Shown here: positions 45,743-55,319 of the stretch, one piece after another
Numbering within the stretch: the stretch's first letter is position 1
Layout: each line of letters begins with the position of its first letter
NCBI GenBank assembly: GCA_963834855.1
Contig: CAWIDH010000004.1
Coordinates: 186,001-250,000 of the forward strand
Direction of reading: 5' to 3'
Origin: DATJKD01 sp963834855
GTDB lineage: Bacteria; Pseudomonadota; Gammaproteobacteria; Steroidobacterales; Steroidobacteraceae
DNA length: 64,000 nucleotides
The notes under the pieces: generated by a model
Told to the model about the DNA's origin: nothing
The model's database searches: none
Seen by the model: only the letters and a program-made list of their open reading frames with translations
Program-made: the position numbers and the translations under genes

Positions 45743-46713
45743 GCGAGGCGCGACCGATCGTCCTGATGGGCAAGGTGCCCCCGCCCGCGCAACCGCAGAC
45801 GACGGTGGGCCGCTGGTTGCGTCGCATCGTTCCCAGGGGCAAGTCGCTCGTTACGTCGGTTCCGTACCTGTGGCTGCTGCTGTTCTTCCTGATCCCGTTC
45901 GTGATCGTGCTCAAGATCTCGTTCTCCGACACGCGGATCGCGATGCCGCCCTACGAGCCGCTCTTCAGCTGGGCGGCGGACCAGGTGCTGCAGATCAAGC
46001 TCAACCTGTCGAACTTCGCGTTCCTGGTGCAGGACGACCTGTACTGGAGGTCGTACCTGACCTCGATCAAGGTCGCCGCGATCTCGACGCTGCTGTGTCT
46101 CCTGATCGGCTACCCGATGGCCTATGCCATCGCGCGCAGCAACCCGGCGACGCGCAACACCCTGCTCCTGCTGGTGATCCTGCCGTTCTGGACGTCCTTC
46201 CTGCTGCGCGTCTATGCGTGGATCGGCTTGCTCAAGAACAACGGCTTCATCAATAACTTCCTCATCAAGCTCGGCCTGATCGATCAGCCCATCCAGATGC
46301 TGCAGACGGACTTCGCGGTCTACATCGGAATCGTGTACTCCTACCTGCCGTTCATGATCCTGCCGCTCTATGCGACCCTCGAGAAGATGGACCTGACGCT
46401 GATCGAGGCGGCAGCCGACCTCGGCAGCCGGCCATGGGAGTCATTCCTCAAGATCACGCTGCCGCTGTCCCTGCCCGGGATCATCGCCGGCTGCATGCTG
46501 GTGTTCATCCCCGCGATCGGCGAGTTCGTGATCCCCTCGCTGCTCGGCGACCCCGGCATGCTGATGATCGGGAAAGTGCTCTGGACCGAGTTCTTCAACA
46601 ACCGCGACTGGCCGGTGGCGAGCGCCGTGGCGATCGCGCTGCTGTTGTTCCTCGTGATCCCGATCATGATCTACCAGCGTACGCAGGAATCCGGGGGAGG
46701 CCTGCACCGATGA
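45739..46713 (+). CDS. spuG: polyamine ABC transporter permease SpuG/PotH
   Basis: A 324-residue inner-membrane permease. TM helices are clear at VTSVPYLWLLLFFLIPFVIV, STLLCLLIGYPMAYAIA, TLLLLVILPFWTSFLLR and GIIAGCMLVFIPAIGEFVIP. The coupling EAA motif reads EAAADLGSRPWESFLKITLPLSLPG. The large periplasmic first loop, as in PotH, follows TM1. ATGA overlaps join it to the ATPase and the second permease. Confidence 0.95.
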   Translation: MSEARPIVLMGKVPPPAQPQTTVGRWLRRIVPRGKSLVTSVPYLWLLLFFLIPFVIVLKISFSDTRIAMPPYEPLFSWAADQVLQIKLNLSNFAFLVQDDLYWRSYLTSIKVAAISTLLCLLIGYPMAYAIARSNPATRNTLLLLVILPFWTSFLLRVYAWIGLLKNNGFINNFLIKLGLIDQPIQMLQTDFAVYIGIVYSYLPFMILPLYATLEKMDLTLIEAAADLGSRPWESFLKITLPLSLPGIIAGCMLVFIPAIGEFVIPSLLGDPGMLMIGKVLWTEFFNNRDWPVASAVAIALLLFLVIPIMIYQRTQESGGGLHR

Positions 46714-47579
46714 ATCACGGCCGCCCCTGGTTCCGTATCTCCGCCCTGGTGCTGGGGTACGTCTTCCTGTACGTCCCGATCCTGTTGCTGATCGTCTTCT
46801 CCTTCAACAAGTCGCGGCTGGTGACGGTCTGGGGCGGGTTCTCGACGCACTGGTACGGCGCGTTGCTGCGCAACCAGCAGATCCTCGAGGCGGCGTGGTT
46901 GAGCGTGAGGGTGGCGGCGCTGTCGGCGACGCTGGCCGTCGCGCTCGGTACGCTGGCAGGCATGGCGCTCACGCGCTTCGGCCCCTTCAAGGGCCGGACC
47001 CTGCTCTCGGGAATGACGGCGGCGCCGCTCGTGATGCCGGAGGTGATCACGGGGCTGTCGCTGCTGCTCCTCTTCGTCACGATGGAGCAGCTCATCGGCT
47101 GGCCGCAGGGCCGCGGGATAACCACGATCATCATCGCGCACGTCACCTTCACGATGGCCTTCGTCACCGTGATCGTGCAGTCGCGGCTCACGCAGATGGA
47201 CGATTCACTGGAGGAGGCGGCCTTCGACCTGGGCGCGCGCCCGGCGAAGGTATTCTTCGTGATCACGCTGCCGATCATCCTGCCGGCGCTCGTTTCCGGC
47301 TGGCTGCTGGCATTCACGCTTTCGCTCGACGACCTGGTGATCACGAGCTTCGTCGCGGGTCCTGGCTCCAGCACCCTGCCGATGGTGGTGTTCTCCAAGG
47401 TGCGCCTTGGCGTGAGCCCGGACATCAATGCGCTCGCCACGATCATGATCAGCATCGTGGCGATCGGTGTCGTGATCGCCGGCTTCTGGATGAGCCACCA
47501 GCAGAAGGTCCGTGACCGCGACGCCCAGATGGCGCTGGCTGCGAACCAGGACCTGATCGAGAGCCTGAAGCGGACTTGA
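46710..47579 (+). CDS. spuH: polyamine ABC transporter permease SpuH/PotI
   Basis: A 289-residue permease with TM helices at ISALVLGYVFLYVPILLLIVF, VAALSATLAVALGTLAGMAL and onwards. The EAA motif is EEAAFDLGARPAKVFFVITLPIILP. FSLDD- and GPGSSTLPMVVFSKVRLGVSPD-like segments are typical of PotI. It forms the heterodimeric channel with SpuG. It is the last gene of the spu operon and overlaps spuG by 4 nt. Confidence 0.95.
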   Translation: MNHGRPWFRISALVLGYVFLYVPILLLIVFSFNKSRLVTVWGGFSTHWYGALLRNQQILEAAWLSVRVAALSATLAVALGTLAGMALTRFGPFKGRTLLSGMTAAPLVMPEVITGLSLLLLFVTMEQLIGWPQGRGITTIIIAHVTFTMAFVTVIVQSRLTQMDDSLEEAAFDLGARPAKVFFVITLPIILPALVSGWLLAFTLSLDDLVITSFVAGPGSSTLPMVVFSKVRLGVSPDINALATIMISIVAIGVVIAGFWMSHQQKVRDRDAQMALAANQDLIESLKRT

Positions 47580-47598
47580 GGAGGGCTGCGCGAGCATC

Positions 47599-48375
47599 GT
47601 GACCCGGAAGACGCGCGCCGCGGATCCGCACCTCCTCGCCTTCGACGTCGGCGGATCCTATGTCAAGGCCGCCCGCGTGGACGCGCAGCGCGGCACGCTG
47701 GCCGAGCCGGCGCAACGCGTGCCGACGCCCGCCGGAGGCTCGCCCTCCGAAGTCGTCGACCTGCTGGCGGATATCGCCCGCGGACTTCCCTCGACGGGGC
47801 CCGTCGGCCTCGCGTTTCCCACGGTGGCGAGGAACGGCGTCGCCTTCACGGCGGCCAACATCGACCCACGCTGGATCGGCACCGACGCACGAGCGCTGCT
47901 GCAGTCGCGGATCCATCGCCCGGTCGCGTTTCTCAACGACGCCGACGCCGCCGGGCTCGCGGAGATGCGCCTGGGCGCCGGCCGCGGCCGGAACGGAACC
48001 GTGCTCGTGCTTACGCTCGGGACGGGCATCGGGTCGGCGCTGTTCATCGACGGGCGACTCGTGCCGAACACCGAGCTCGGCCACCTCGACGTGAAGGGCA
48101 GGGAAGCGGAGCATCGCGCGTCGGCCAGGACACGGGTCGAGCGCTCGCTCGACTGGGCGCAGTGGGCGAGCGAGCTCAACCTGGTCCTGGCGGAACTGCA
48201 CCGGCTGCTGTGGCCGGACCTGTTCATCCTGGCCGGCGGGGTTACGGAGAACTGGGCCTCGTTCGGGGATCTGCTGTCGAGCCCCGCCGAGATCGTCGTG
48301 GCGCGCTTCGGCAACGATGCGGGGCTCATCGGCGCGGCGATGGCCGCTGCCGAGCTTGCCTCGGCCGCTCAATAA
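47599..48375 (+). CDS. ppgK: polyphosphate glucokinase-like ROK-family kinase
   Basis: A 258-residue protein from a GTG. LLAFDVGGSYVKAARVD is the ASKHA phosphate-1 loop, AFLNDADAAGLAEMRLGAG the catalytic Asp region, and VLTLGTGIGSALFIDG the phosphate-2 loop. TELGHLDVKGREAE is the polyphosphate-glucokinase-like motif (most ROK kinases have a Cys/His zinc site here, absent in this protein). It likely phosphorylates glucose with polyphosphate or ATP. Its stop codon lies in a palindromic repeat. It is unrelated to polyamine use, and its placement behind the operon may be fortuitous. Confidence 0.8.
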   Translation: MTRKTRAADPHLLAFDVGGSYVKAARVDAQRGTLAEPAQRVPTPAGGSPSEVVDLLADIARGLPSTGPVGLAFPTVARNGVAFTAANIDPRWIGTDARALLQSRIHRPVAFLNDADAAGLAEMRLGAGRGRNGTVLVLTLGTGIGSALFIDGRLVPNTELGHLDVKGREAEHRASARTRVERSLDWAQWASELNLVLAELHRLLWPDLFILAGGVTENWASFGDLLSSPAEIVVARFGNDAGLIGAAMAAAELASAAQ

Positions 48376-48393
48376 ATGGCTCGGAGCCATTTT
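48374..48393. repeat. GGCTCGGAGCC palindrome overlapping stop and start codons
   Basis: AAATGGCTCGGAGCCATTTT covers the end of the ppgK stop codon (48373-48375) and contains the first ATG (48376) of the downstream transaminase. One copy only at this locus. Confidence 0.85.
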
Positions 48394-49590
48394 CCGGTGC
48401 CGTCGAAATCGAAACTGCAGGAGGCGTCGGCGCGATCGAAGCTCCCCGACGTCGGCACGACCATCTTCACGGTCATGTCGCGCCTCGCCGCGGAACACGG
48501 CGCGATCAATCTTTCGCAGGGCTTTCCGGATTTCTCGCCGCCGGCGCGACTCATCGAGCTCGTCGCGTCGCACATGCGCGCCGGGCTCAACCAGTACGCG
48601 CCCATGACCGGCCTGCCAGCGCTGCGCTCTGCGATCGCGGAACAGGTCCTGCACGTCCAGGGCCGCCGCGTGTGCGCCGAGACGGAGGTCACCGTCACGG
48701 CGGGCGGGACCGAGGCGCTCTTCTGCGCGGTGCAAGCCGTCGTCCATCGCGACGACGAGGTCATCCTCCTCGATCCCGCATACGACTCCTACGAGCCGGC
48801 CGTGCGGCTCGCGGGCGGGGTCGCGGTACGCGTGCCGCTCTCCCGGCCGCGGTTCGACGTCGACTGGGACCGCGTTCGCGATGCCTTCACGCCGCGCACC
48901 CGGCTGATCATCGTCAACACGCCGCACAACCCGAGCGGGGCGGTGTTCGCGCGCTCGGACCTCGACACGCTGGCCGCGTTGCTGCGCGGCACCCGCGCCC
49001 TGGTGCTGTCGGACGAGGTCTACGAGCACATGGTGTTCGACGGCCTGCCCCACCATGGAATCCTCACGCACGAGGAGCTCGCTGCGCGCGGCATGGTGGT
49101 TTCCTCGTTCGGCAAGACCTACCACGCGACCGGGTGGAAGGTGGGCTACTGCGTCGCCCCGGCGCACCTGACGACGGAGCTGCGCAAGGTGCACCAGTTC
49201 GTGCAGTTCGCGGTCGCGACGCCGCTGCAGGCCGCGCTGGCGGATTTCATGGTGGAGGAACCGGGACATCGACGCGAGCTCGCCGTCTTCTACGAGCGCA
49301 AGCGGGACCATTTCTGCCGCCTGCTCGCGGGCACACGCTTCCGGTGCGCGCCGAGCCCGGGGACGTACTTCCAGCTGGCCGACTACTCGGCGCTGTCCGA
49401 CCTCCCCGACGTCGAATTCGCACGCCGGCTCACGATCGATCACGGCGTGGCCGTGATTCCCGTGTCGGTGTTCTCGACGCCCGCCCCGGCGGAAAGGCTG
49501 GTGCGCTTCTGCTTCGCCAAGGATGAAGCTACCCTTGATGCCGCAGGCGCGCGGCTTTCGCAGGCCTCCCGGGAGTCGAGTCCGACATGA
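48376..49590 (+). CDS. YbdL-like methionine/aromatic aminotransferase (class I)
   Basis: A 404-residue PLP aminotransferase. SKLPDVGTTIFTVMSRLA, INLSQGFPDFSPP, LNQYAPMTGLPALR, VNTPHNPSGAVF, LVLSDEVYEHMVFDG and SSFGKTYHATGWKVGYC (Schiff-base Lys) match the KAT/glutamine-transaminase-K-like YbdL group. It probably transaminates methionine or aromatic amino acids with 2-oxo acids, using glutamine or similar as donor. The next gene is an omega-amidase. The first ATG is inside a palindromic repeat, so the GTG at 48397 (before PSKSKLQEASARSKLPDVG) may be the true start. Confidence 0.87.
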   Translation: MARSHFPVPSKSKLQEASARSKLPDVGTTIFTVMSRLAAEHGAINLSQGFPDFSPPARLIELVASHMRAGLNQYAPMTGLPALRSAIAEQVLHVQGRRVCAETEVTVTAGGTEALFCAVQAVVHRDDEVILLDPAYDSYEPAVRLAGGVAVRVPLSRPRFDVDWDRVRDAFTPRTRLIIVNTPHNPSGAVFARSDLDTLAALLRGTRALVLSDEVYEHMVFDGLPHHGILTHEELAARGMVVSSFGKTYHATGWKVGYCVAPAHLTTELRKVHQFVQFAVATPLQAALADFMVEEPGHRRELAVFYERKRDHFCRLLAGTRFRCAPSPGTYFQLADYSALSDLPDVEFARRLTIDHGVAVIPVSVFSTPAPAERLVRFCFAKDEATLDAAGARLSQASRESSPT

Positions 49591-50363
49591 ATCCACACCT
49601 GCGGGTGACGCTGGTCCAGGCCGATCTCGCCTGGGAGGATGCCGCGGCGAATCGCCGCGCGATGGCGCGGCATTTCGCGGGGCTTGCCGGGCACACCGAC
49701 CTGATCGTGCTGCCCGAGATGTTCTCGACCGGTTACACGATGAACGCCCGGTCGCTGGCCGAGGACATGCACGGACCGACGGTCGACTGGATGCGCGAGG
49801 AGGCGGCCGCGCTCAGCTGCGTCATCACCGGCAGCCTCGTGATCCGCGACGGCGACCGGCACTACAACCGCCTGCTCTGGGTGCGCGCGGACGGCGAAGT
49901 CCTGCACTACGACAAGCGCCACCTGTTCCGGCTCTCCGGCGAGCACGAGCACTACGCCGCCGGCGACCGGCGGCTCGCCTGCGAGCACAAGGGCTGGCGC
50001 ATCCGGCCGTTCGTCTGCTACGACCTGCGTTTCCCGGTCTGGAGCCGCAGCCGCGGCGATTGCGACCTCCTGATCTACGTCGCCAACTGGCCCGCGCCGC
50101 GTCACAACGCCTGGTCGACGCTGCTCCGTGCCCGGGCGATCGAGAACCAGTGCTACGTGGTCGGCGTCAATCGCACGGGCCGCGACGGGAACGGTGCGAC
50201 CTACCTCGGCGGCAGCGTCGCCGTCGACTTCCTGGGCCACCCGGTGTCCGGCGAGGGCGACGGCGACGGCGTCGAGACCGCAGTGCTCGACATGGCGTCG
50301 CTGCAGGCATTCCGCGCGCGCTTTCCGGCGCACCTCGATGCGGACGAATTCGAGCTGCTTTGA
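49587..50363 (+). CDS. omega-amidase (Nit2/YafV-like nitrilase)
   Basis: A 258-residue nitrilase-superfamily protein. Glu44 in IVLPEMFSTGYTMN, Lys in HYDKRHLFRLSGEHE and Cys in FVCYDLRFPVWSR form the catalytic triad. GEHEHYAAGDR and LIYVANWPAPRHNAWSTLLRARAIENQCY are typical of YafV. The enzyme hydrolyses alpha-ketoglutaramate or alpha-ketosuccinamate to the 2-oxo acid, pulling the glutamine-dependent transamination forward. It overlaps the YbdL-like gene by 4 nt, supporting the coupled transaminase/omega-amidase pathway. Confidence 0.9.
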   Translation: MNPHLRVTLVQADLAWEDAAANRRAMARHFAGLAGHTDLIVLPEMFSTGYTMNARSLAEDMHGPTVDWMREEAAALSCVITGSLVIRDGDRHYNRLLWVRADGEVLHYDKRHLFRLSGEHEHYAAGDRRLACEHKGWRIRPFVCYDLRFPVWSRSRGDCDLLIYVANWPAPRHNAWSTLLRARAIENQCYVVGVNRTGRDGNGATYLGGSVAVDFLGHPVSGEGDGDGVETAVLDMASLQAFRARFPAHLDADEFELL

Positions 50364-50405
50364 GCCGGGCGGCCGCACCGCCAGGCACTGTCCGCGGCAC
50401 GAGTC

Positions 50406-51578
50406 ATGAAGAAACGCACGCGCGTCACGCACCTCCCGGACGCCGAGCCGCCGCCGGATAACCGCGCGCTGGTAGCGCCGATCTACCAGTCGGTGAAGTT
50501 CACCTTCGACGACGTCGCGGAGACCGAGCGCTACTTCGAGGGCCGGCGCGAGGGCTACTACTACTCGCGCGTGTCGAATCCGACGCTGCGCCAGCTCGAG
50601 CAGGCGCTCGCCGAGCTGCAGGGCAGGGACCGGTGCCTGCTGACCGGCTCGGGCATGGCCGCGATCTCGGCGAGCCTGCTGTCGCTCTCCAAGCAGGGCG
50701 ATCACGTCGTGTATTTCGCCGAGATGTACCAGCCGACGCGGACCATGATCCGCCGCGTGCTCGGCCGCTTCGGCGTCACGAGCAGCCTGCTGTCGATCGA
50801 CGACGTCGAAGGGCTCGAGCGCACGCTCGCCGGGCGCCCCGTGCGCCTGGTCGTGTTCGAATCGCCGACCAACCCGGTGCTCAAGATCGCGGACATCGAG
50901 CGGATCACGGCGCTCGCGCGCAGCCACGGCGCGCTGACCCTGCTCGACAACACGCTGGCGGGGCTGGCGAGCCACGGCGGCTACGACGTCGACCTGTACG
51001 TGCACAGCCTGACCAAGTACGTATCGGGCCACGGCGATGTGATGGGCGGCGCCGTGATCGGCCGTGCCGACCTCATCAAGTCGATGCGGCCCGACCTGTC
51101 CGTGCTGGGGCCGACGCTCGACCCGCACGCCGCCTTCCTCATGCTGCGGGGGCTCCGGACGTACTTCGTTCGCCGCGAGGCACAGTGCCGCGGCGCGCAG
51201 CGCGTCGCGGAGTTCCTGCGGGGGCATCCAGCCGTCGAGGGCGTGCGCTATCCCGGCCTCCCGGGCGATCCGGGTCACGAGCGTGCCGCCCGACAGATGG
51301 AGGACTTCGGAAGCATCGTCTGCTTCGATATCGCCGGGGGATCCGAGGCCGGCAGCCGGTTTGCCGAGGCCCTGCAGTTCTTTGCGATTGCGGCGAGCCT
51401 CGGCTCGACCGAATCCCTGGTCGTTGCGCCGGCCATGCAACAGCCTCGCGACCTGACCGCGGAGCAGCGCGCATGGTCGGCGATCACGCCCGGCACGGTG
51501 CGCCTGTCGATCGGGCTCGAGGACCCGGACGACCTGATCGCCGACATCGAGCAGGCGCTCGTCCGCAGCCGTGGCTGA
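50406..51578 (+). CDS. Cys/Met-metabolism PLP enzyme (cystathionine gamma-synthase/lyase-like)
   Basis: A 390-residue trans-sulfuration-family enzyme. APIYQSVKFTFDD, YYYSRVSNPTLRQLEQAL, LTGSGMAAISASLLSL, FESPTNPVLKIADI, TLLDNTLAG (PLP-ring Asp) and VHSLTKYVSGHGDVMGG (Schiff-base Lys) are present, with ASLGSTESLVVAPAMQQPRD and TVRLSIGLEDPDDLIADIEQAL at the end. Candidates include cystathionine gamma-synthase, gamma-lyase or O-acetylhomoserine sulfhydrylase. Together with the YbdL-like transaminase this suggests methionine recycling. Confidence 0.88.
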   Translation: MKKRTRVTHLPDAEPPPDNRALVAPIYQSVKFTFDDVAETERYFEGRREGYYYSRVSNPTLRQLEQALAELQGRDRCLLTGSGMAAISASLLSLSKQGDHVVYFAEMYQPTRTMIRRVLGRFGVTSSLLSIDDVEGLERTLAGRPVRLVVFESPTNPVLKIADIERITALARSHGALTLLDNTLAGLASHGGYDVDLYVHSLTKYVSGHGDVMGGAVIGRADLIKSMRPDLSVLGPTLDPHAAFLMLRGLRTYFVRREAQCRGAQRVAEFLRGHPAVEGVRYPGLPGDPGHERAARQMEDFGSIVCFDIAGGSEAGSRFAEALQFFAIAASLGSTESLVVAPAMQQPRDLTAEQRAWSAITPGTVRLSIGLEDPDDLIADIEQALVRSRG

Positions 51579-51693
51579 CGAAGTGGTGCGCGGGGATCTG
51601 CGCGCGAGCGTGCGGCCCGCATGTCCATTATCATGTCACTCACGACGCGCCGGACGCGGCGAGTGACGAACGACGTCGGAGGTTGGGGGCACA

Positions 51694-53329
51694 GTGCAGA
51701 CGGATCAATCGGGGCTCAGCCCCTTCGAGCGGTTGCTGACGATTTTCACCCGCATCCGGCCGGGCGAGGGACGCAGCACCTTCCTGTTCTTCCTCCACGG
51801 TTTCCTGCTGCTCTTCTCCTACTACATCGTCAGGGCGCTGCGCGAGGCCTTCATCCTCACGGATTTCTCGGCCGAAGTGCGCGCCTATGGCGTGGCCGTC
51901 ACCGCACTGGTGTTGATGTTCGTCGTGCCCGCGTACGGCGCCGTGCGCAGGCGCATCGATGGCGCCCGGCTGCTGCAGGCAGTGACGGTGTTCTTCGCCG
52001 TCAACATGCTCGGTTTCGCCGCCGCGGCGTATTTCGGCATCTCGACCTCGTTCACCTTTTTCGTCTGGGTCAGCATCTTCGGCCTGATGGTCATCGCCCA
52101 GTTCTGGGCGTTCGCCGCCGACACGTTCAACCTGAAGAGCGGGCAGCGGCTGTTCCCGGTGATCATGCTGGGCGCGAACCTGGGCGCGCTCGCCGGCGCC
52201 AAGTTCGCGCAGATGGCCGTCGCTGCCCTGCAACCCGTCGGCCTGATGTTGGTCGCGACCCTGGTCCTCGCGGCCACGCTGGCGCTCGCCACGCCCGCCC
52301 GCGCGCACGTGCCGGAGGGCTCGCGCTCGCTGTCTCCCGAGCACGGCGCGAAACCGCCGAAGCTGCTCGGCGGCATCGAGCTCGTGCTGCGCGACCGCTA
52401 CCTGCTGCTGGTCGCGCTCTTCGTCGTGCTGCTCAACTGGATCAACACGACCGGCGGATTCGTCCTCGCCGACCTGGTGACCCGCAACGCCGATGCGCAG
52501 GTGGCGGCATCGGCCGGTGCGGTGAGCAAGAGCGCGGCCATCACGGCCTTCTACGGCGACTTCAGCTTCTGGGTCACGCTGGTCGGGCTCGCGATACAGC
52601 TGCTGCTCGTGGCGCGGGTGTATCGCTGGGTCGGTATCCAGGGCGCGCTGCTCGTGCTGCCGGTCGTCGCGGCGCTGGGCTACGGGCTGATCGTGTTCGT
52701 GCCGATCTTCTCCATCATCCGGCTCGTCAAGATCGGGGAAGACAGCGTCAACTACTCGCTGATGAACACGACGCGGCATGCGCTCTTCCTGCCCGTGGAC
52801 CGCGACGCGAAGTACGAGGGCAAGACGGCGATCGACACCTTCTTCTGGCGCATCGGCGACCTGATCCAGGCCGGCGTGGTGTTCGCCGGTCTCCACTGGC
52901 TCGACTGGACCGCGACCAACTTCGCCCTGCTCAACTTCGCGCTGGCGCTGGTCTGGATCGGGCTCGCTGTTGCGATCGGCCGCGAGTTCCGCGCGCTCGC
53001 GAGCCGCAACGCGCTACAACGTCCCGCCGGAAGTCGGCCAGCCGATCCCCGACCTTCTGTATGCGCCCGGGCAGCCGTTCCGGCATTTCGTGCCCGAGGA
53101 TGCGTTCCGCGACGCGGATCCCGGCGACGTGCTGCAACTGACCGCCCGGCTCGCCGGGGGTAAGCCCCTGCCGAGATGGGTGCAGTTCGACGCGCGCCGG
53201 CGCGCATTCCAGGGCACCTGCCCCGACGGTTACTGCGAGGAAGTTACCGTCGAGGTCGTTGCGAGCGACGTCGACGGCACGCAGGCGGCGAGCCTGTTCG
53301 TCATGCGCCGCGCGATCCGCGCCGACTGA
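51694..53329 (+). CDS. ATP/ADP-translocase-like carrier with C-terminal Ig-like domain (frameshift)
   Basis: The carrier part, about 440 residues, has ~12 hydrophobic segments (FFLHGFLLLFSYYIVRALREA, MFVVPAYGAV, VIAQFWAFAADTFNLKSGQRLFPVIMLGANLGALAG) like the nucleotide transporter/TLC superfamily. IRLVKIGEDSVNYSLMNTTRHALFLP is a typical signature. Near 53010 an extra base shifts the frame; the next frame continues YNVPPEVGQPIPDLLYAPGQ, RDADPGDVLQLTARLAGGKPLPRWVQFD and GTCPDG, a He_PIG/CADG-type Ig-like domain of about 90 residues ending at 53329. If the shift is real the protein ends at 53163. Bacterial members of this group often have unknown substrate. Confidence 0.7.
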
Positions 53330-53338
53330 GCCCGCGCG

Positions 53339-55269
53339 TCACGGTATCCGCGAGCCCGTAGCGGCCTCAGCGCCGGCGATCACGGCGTCGCGCCGTTGCA
53401 GCAGCGCCTTGATCTCGCGCTTGTCGATGAGGCCGCCCAGGGCGCCGTTGAGCGAGGCTTCGTCGAGCGCCGCGAGCCGCCGGCGGAACTCCGGGCCCGG
53501 CTGCGGGGCCGCTGCTGCAGGTGCGCCGGAAACTCGCGCTGCGTCCCGAATGCGCGATCGTGGCCCGTTAGCAGCAGGTTCCACTCGCTCGCGTCGTACA
53601 GCACGCGATCCTGCGAGCGGCCCTGGTTGCCGATCAGCGCATCGAAACCGTACATGAGCTCGAACTGCGGCGGCAGCGCGCACCAGCCGACGCCGCGCTG
53701 CCCGCGTGCCTGCACGTCCGCTTCGGTCGTCCATTTCGCCGGGCGTGCCTGAAGCACGCCGCGCTGACCCTGCACCTCGCGCTCGACCGTGGCCGGCACC
53801 AGCCCGAGCCCGAGCAGGCGGTCGAGCTTCATCGCCGCGAGCTCCTTCTGCGCCGCGCCTGCCGTGGTCGCGAAGAACACGGCGTTAATCCGGCGCCCGT
53901 CCGCGGCCACGGCGACGTCGAGCACGCCGGGGGCACGTGGGCCGGTGACCGTGACCTCGCCGCGCTCGAGCAGCGAGCCGACGGCCGATTCCGCAAGCGT
54001 GCCCGAGCTCAGGTAGAGCTCCTCGGGCGCGATCTCGCCGCTTCCCTGCGGTTCCCCGGCGTAGATCACGCGCGCCGCGCCCTGCTCGAGAATGAGCGCC
54101 GAGGCGCGGCCGCGATAGACCGCGTGGTTCATCCCGGTGTCGAGCTTGATGACCGTGCCGTCGAACCGCGAGGCGACACGTGCGTCGTGGGTCACCGTGT
54201 GGCCGATGACCAGCCGCTTCGCACCGAGCCCGGCGAGGAGCGGCTTCAGCACGTCCGTCTCCGAGCAGGCGTTGCACATCGCCGCGCCGCGGTACCAGTT
54301 CGGGCCGTCGGCGCCGATCATCGGGTTGGCGTCCGCCGCGACGAAGCGGCGCACGGCCTCCGCCTCGCGGGCCTGGTCGGCAGGCGTCGCATAGGTCCGT
54401 GCGGCCAGCCGCTGTTCGGCCAGCTTCGCACGCTCACCAAAATCGTCTTCCGGCAGCACGAGGCCCGCGGTTTCGACCGCGGCCGCGCTCGAGAGGTAGT
54501 CCGTGAGCGCGGTGCGGTGGCGCAGGCTGATCTCCGACAGCGTGAGGCCCTTGAGCACCGGCGACGGTCCGCCGTGCATGAAGAGCGTGTCGTTGATCAT
54601 GATCGCCACGGGCAGGGCGAACAGCCAGCGGCCGTAGGTGCCGTCGGGCGCGAGGGCTGCGCGATGGCCGAAATAGCCGACCGGGAAGCGTGCGTCGAAC
54701 TTGGCGCCCGAGTCCGCGCCGTTCCTCGCGATCCACTCGGTGCGCGCCTTTTCGCGCACGCCGGCCGGCTCGTCCGCGGCGTAGGCTTCGAGCTCTCCCG
54801 GTGCGACGTCGCGCACGTTGCCGAGCAGGTTCATCGCCTCGTGGTTGCCGAGCGTCACGTGCACCTGCCCGCCGGCCGCCTGTGCCTCGCCCTGCAGGCG
54901 CATCAGCAGGTCCATCACCTTGCGCGAGTCGGCGCCGCGATCGAGCATGTCGCCGGTGCAGACGAGGTGAGTCCGGCCTGCGGACCAGCGCAGCCCGCCG
55001 TCCACGACACCCGCGGTCTTGAGAAGCCCGGTCAGCTCCTCATATGCGCCATGCACGTCGGCGAAGGCGACGACGCGCTCGACGCCGGAAAATGAAACCT
55101 GCCCGGTCTGAGCCGGGGCGGATACGGCTGCGCTCGCCGTGGCAGTCGTTGCAACCGGGCCAGACAGGCCGACCACGCACAATGCGGTGAACGTGACGCC
55201 CGTGCGGCGCCCGCCCTGCCGGCGCCGCGCGTCGCCGCCGCACACGACCAACGGCTTGAACGTTGCCAT
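53339..55269 (-). CDS. exported PPP-type phosphatase fused to a FAM20-like kinase region (frameshift)
   Basis: About 643 residues. A hydrophobic segment (TFTALCVVGLSGPVATTATASAAV) near 25-50 acts as a signal. The phosphatase has VAFADVHGAYEELTGLL, CTGDMLDRGADSRKV, TLGNHEAMNLLG and VIGHTVTHDARV, the metal and catalytic set of Shewanella-like PPP phosphatases. About residues 460-643 resemble the FAM20C-type kinase fold: KELAAMKLDRLLGLGLVPATV, LIGNQGRSQDRVLYD and LLLTGHDRAFG. The catalytic Asp of a DRH motif is not evident, so this half may be inactive. Near 53505 one base breaks the frame; the next frame restores GPEFRRRLAALDEASLNGAL to the stop at 53339. Confidence 0.7.
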
Positions 55270-55319
55270 CTCAATAGACCTGTATCTTGCCGACAGTCGA
55301 CCTGGTGGACCAGAGCTCC

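Noticed and set aside
43840..46713. 957-residue open frame ending in the permease
   Set aside because: Its first ~630 residues are out-of-frame readings of spuE and spuF; only the segment from 45739 is the permease.
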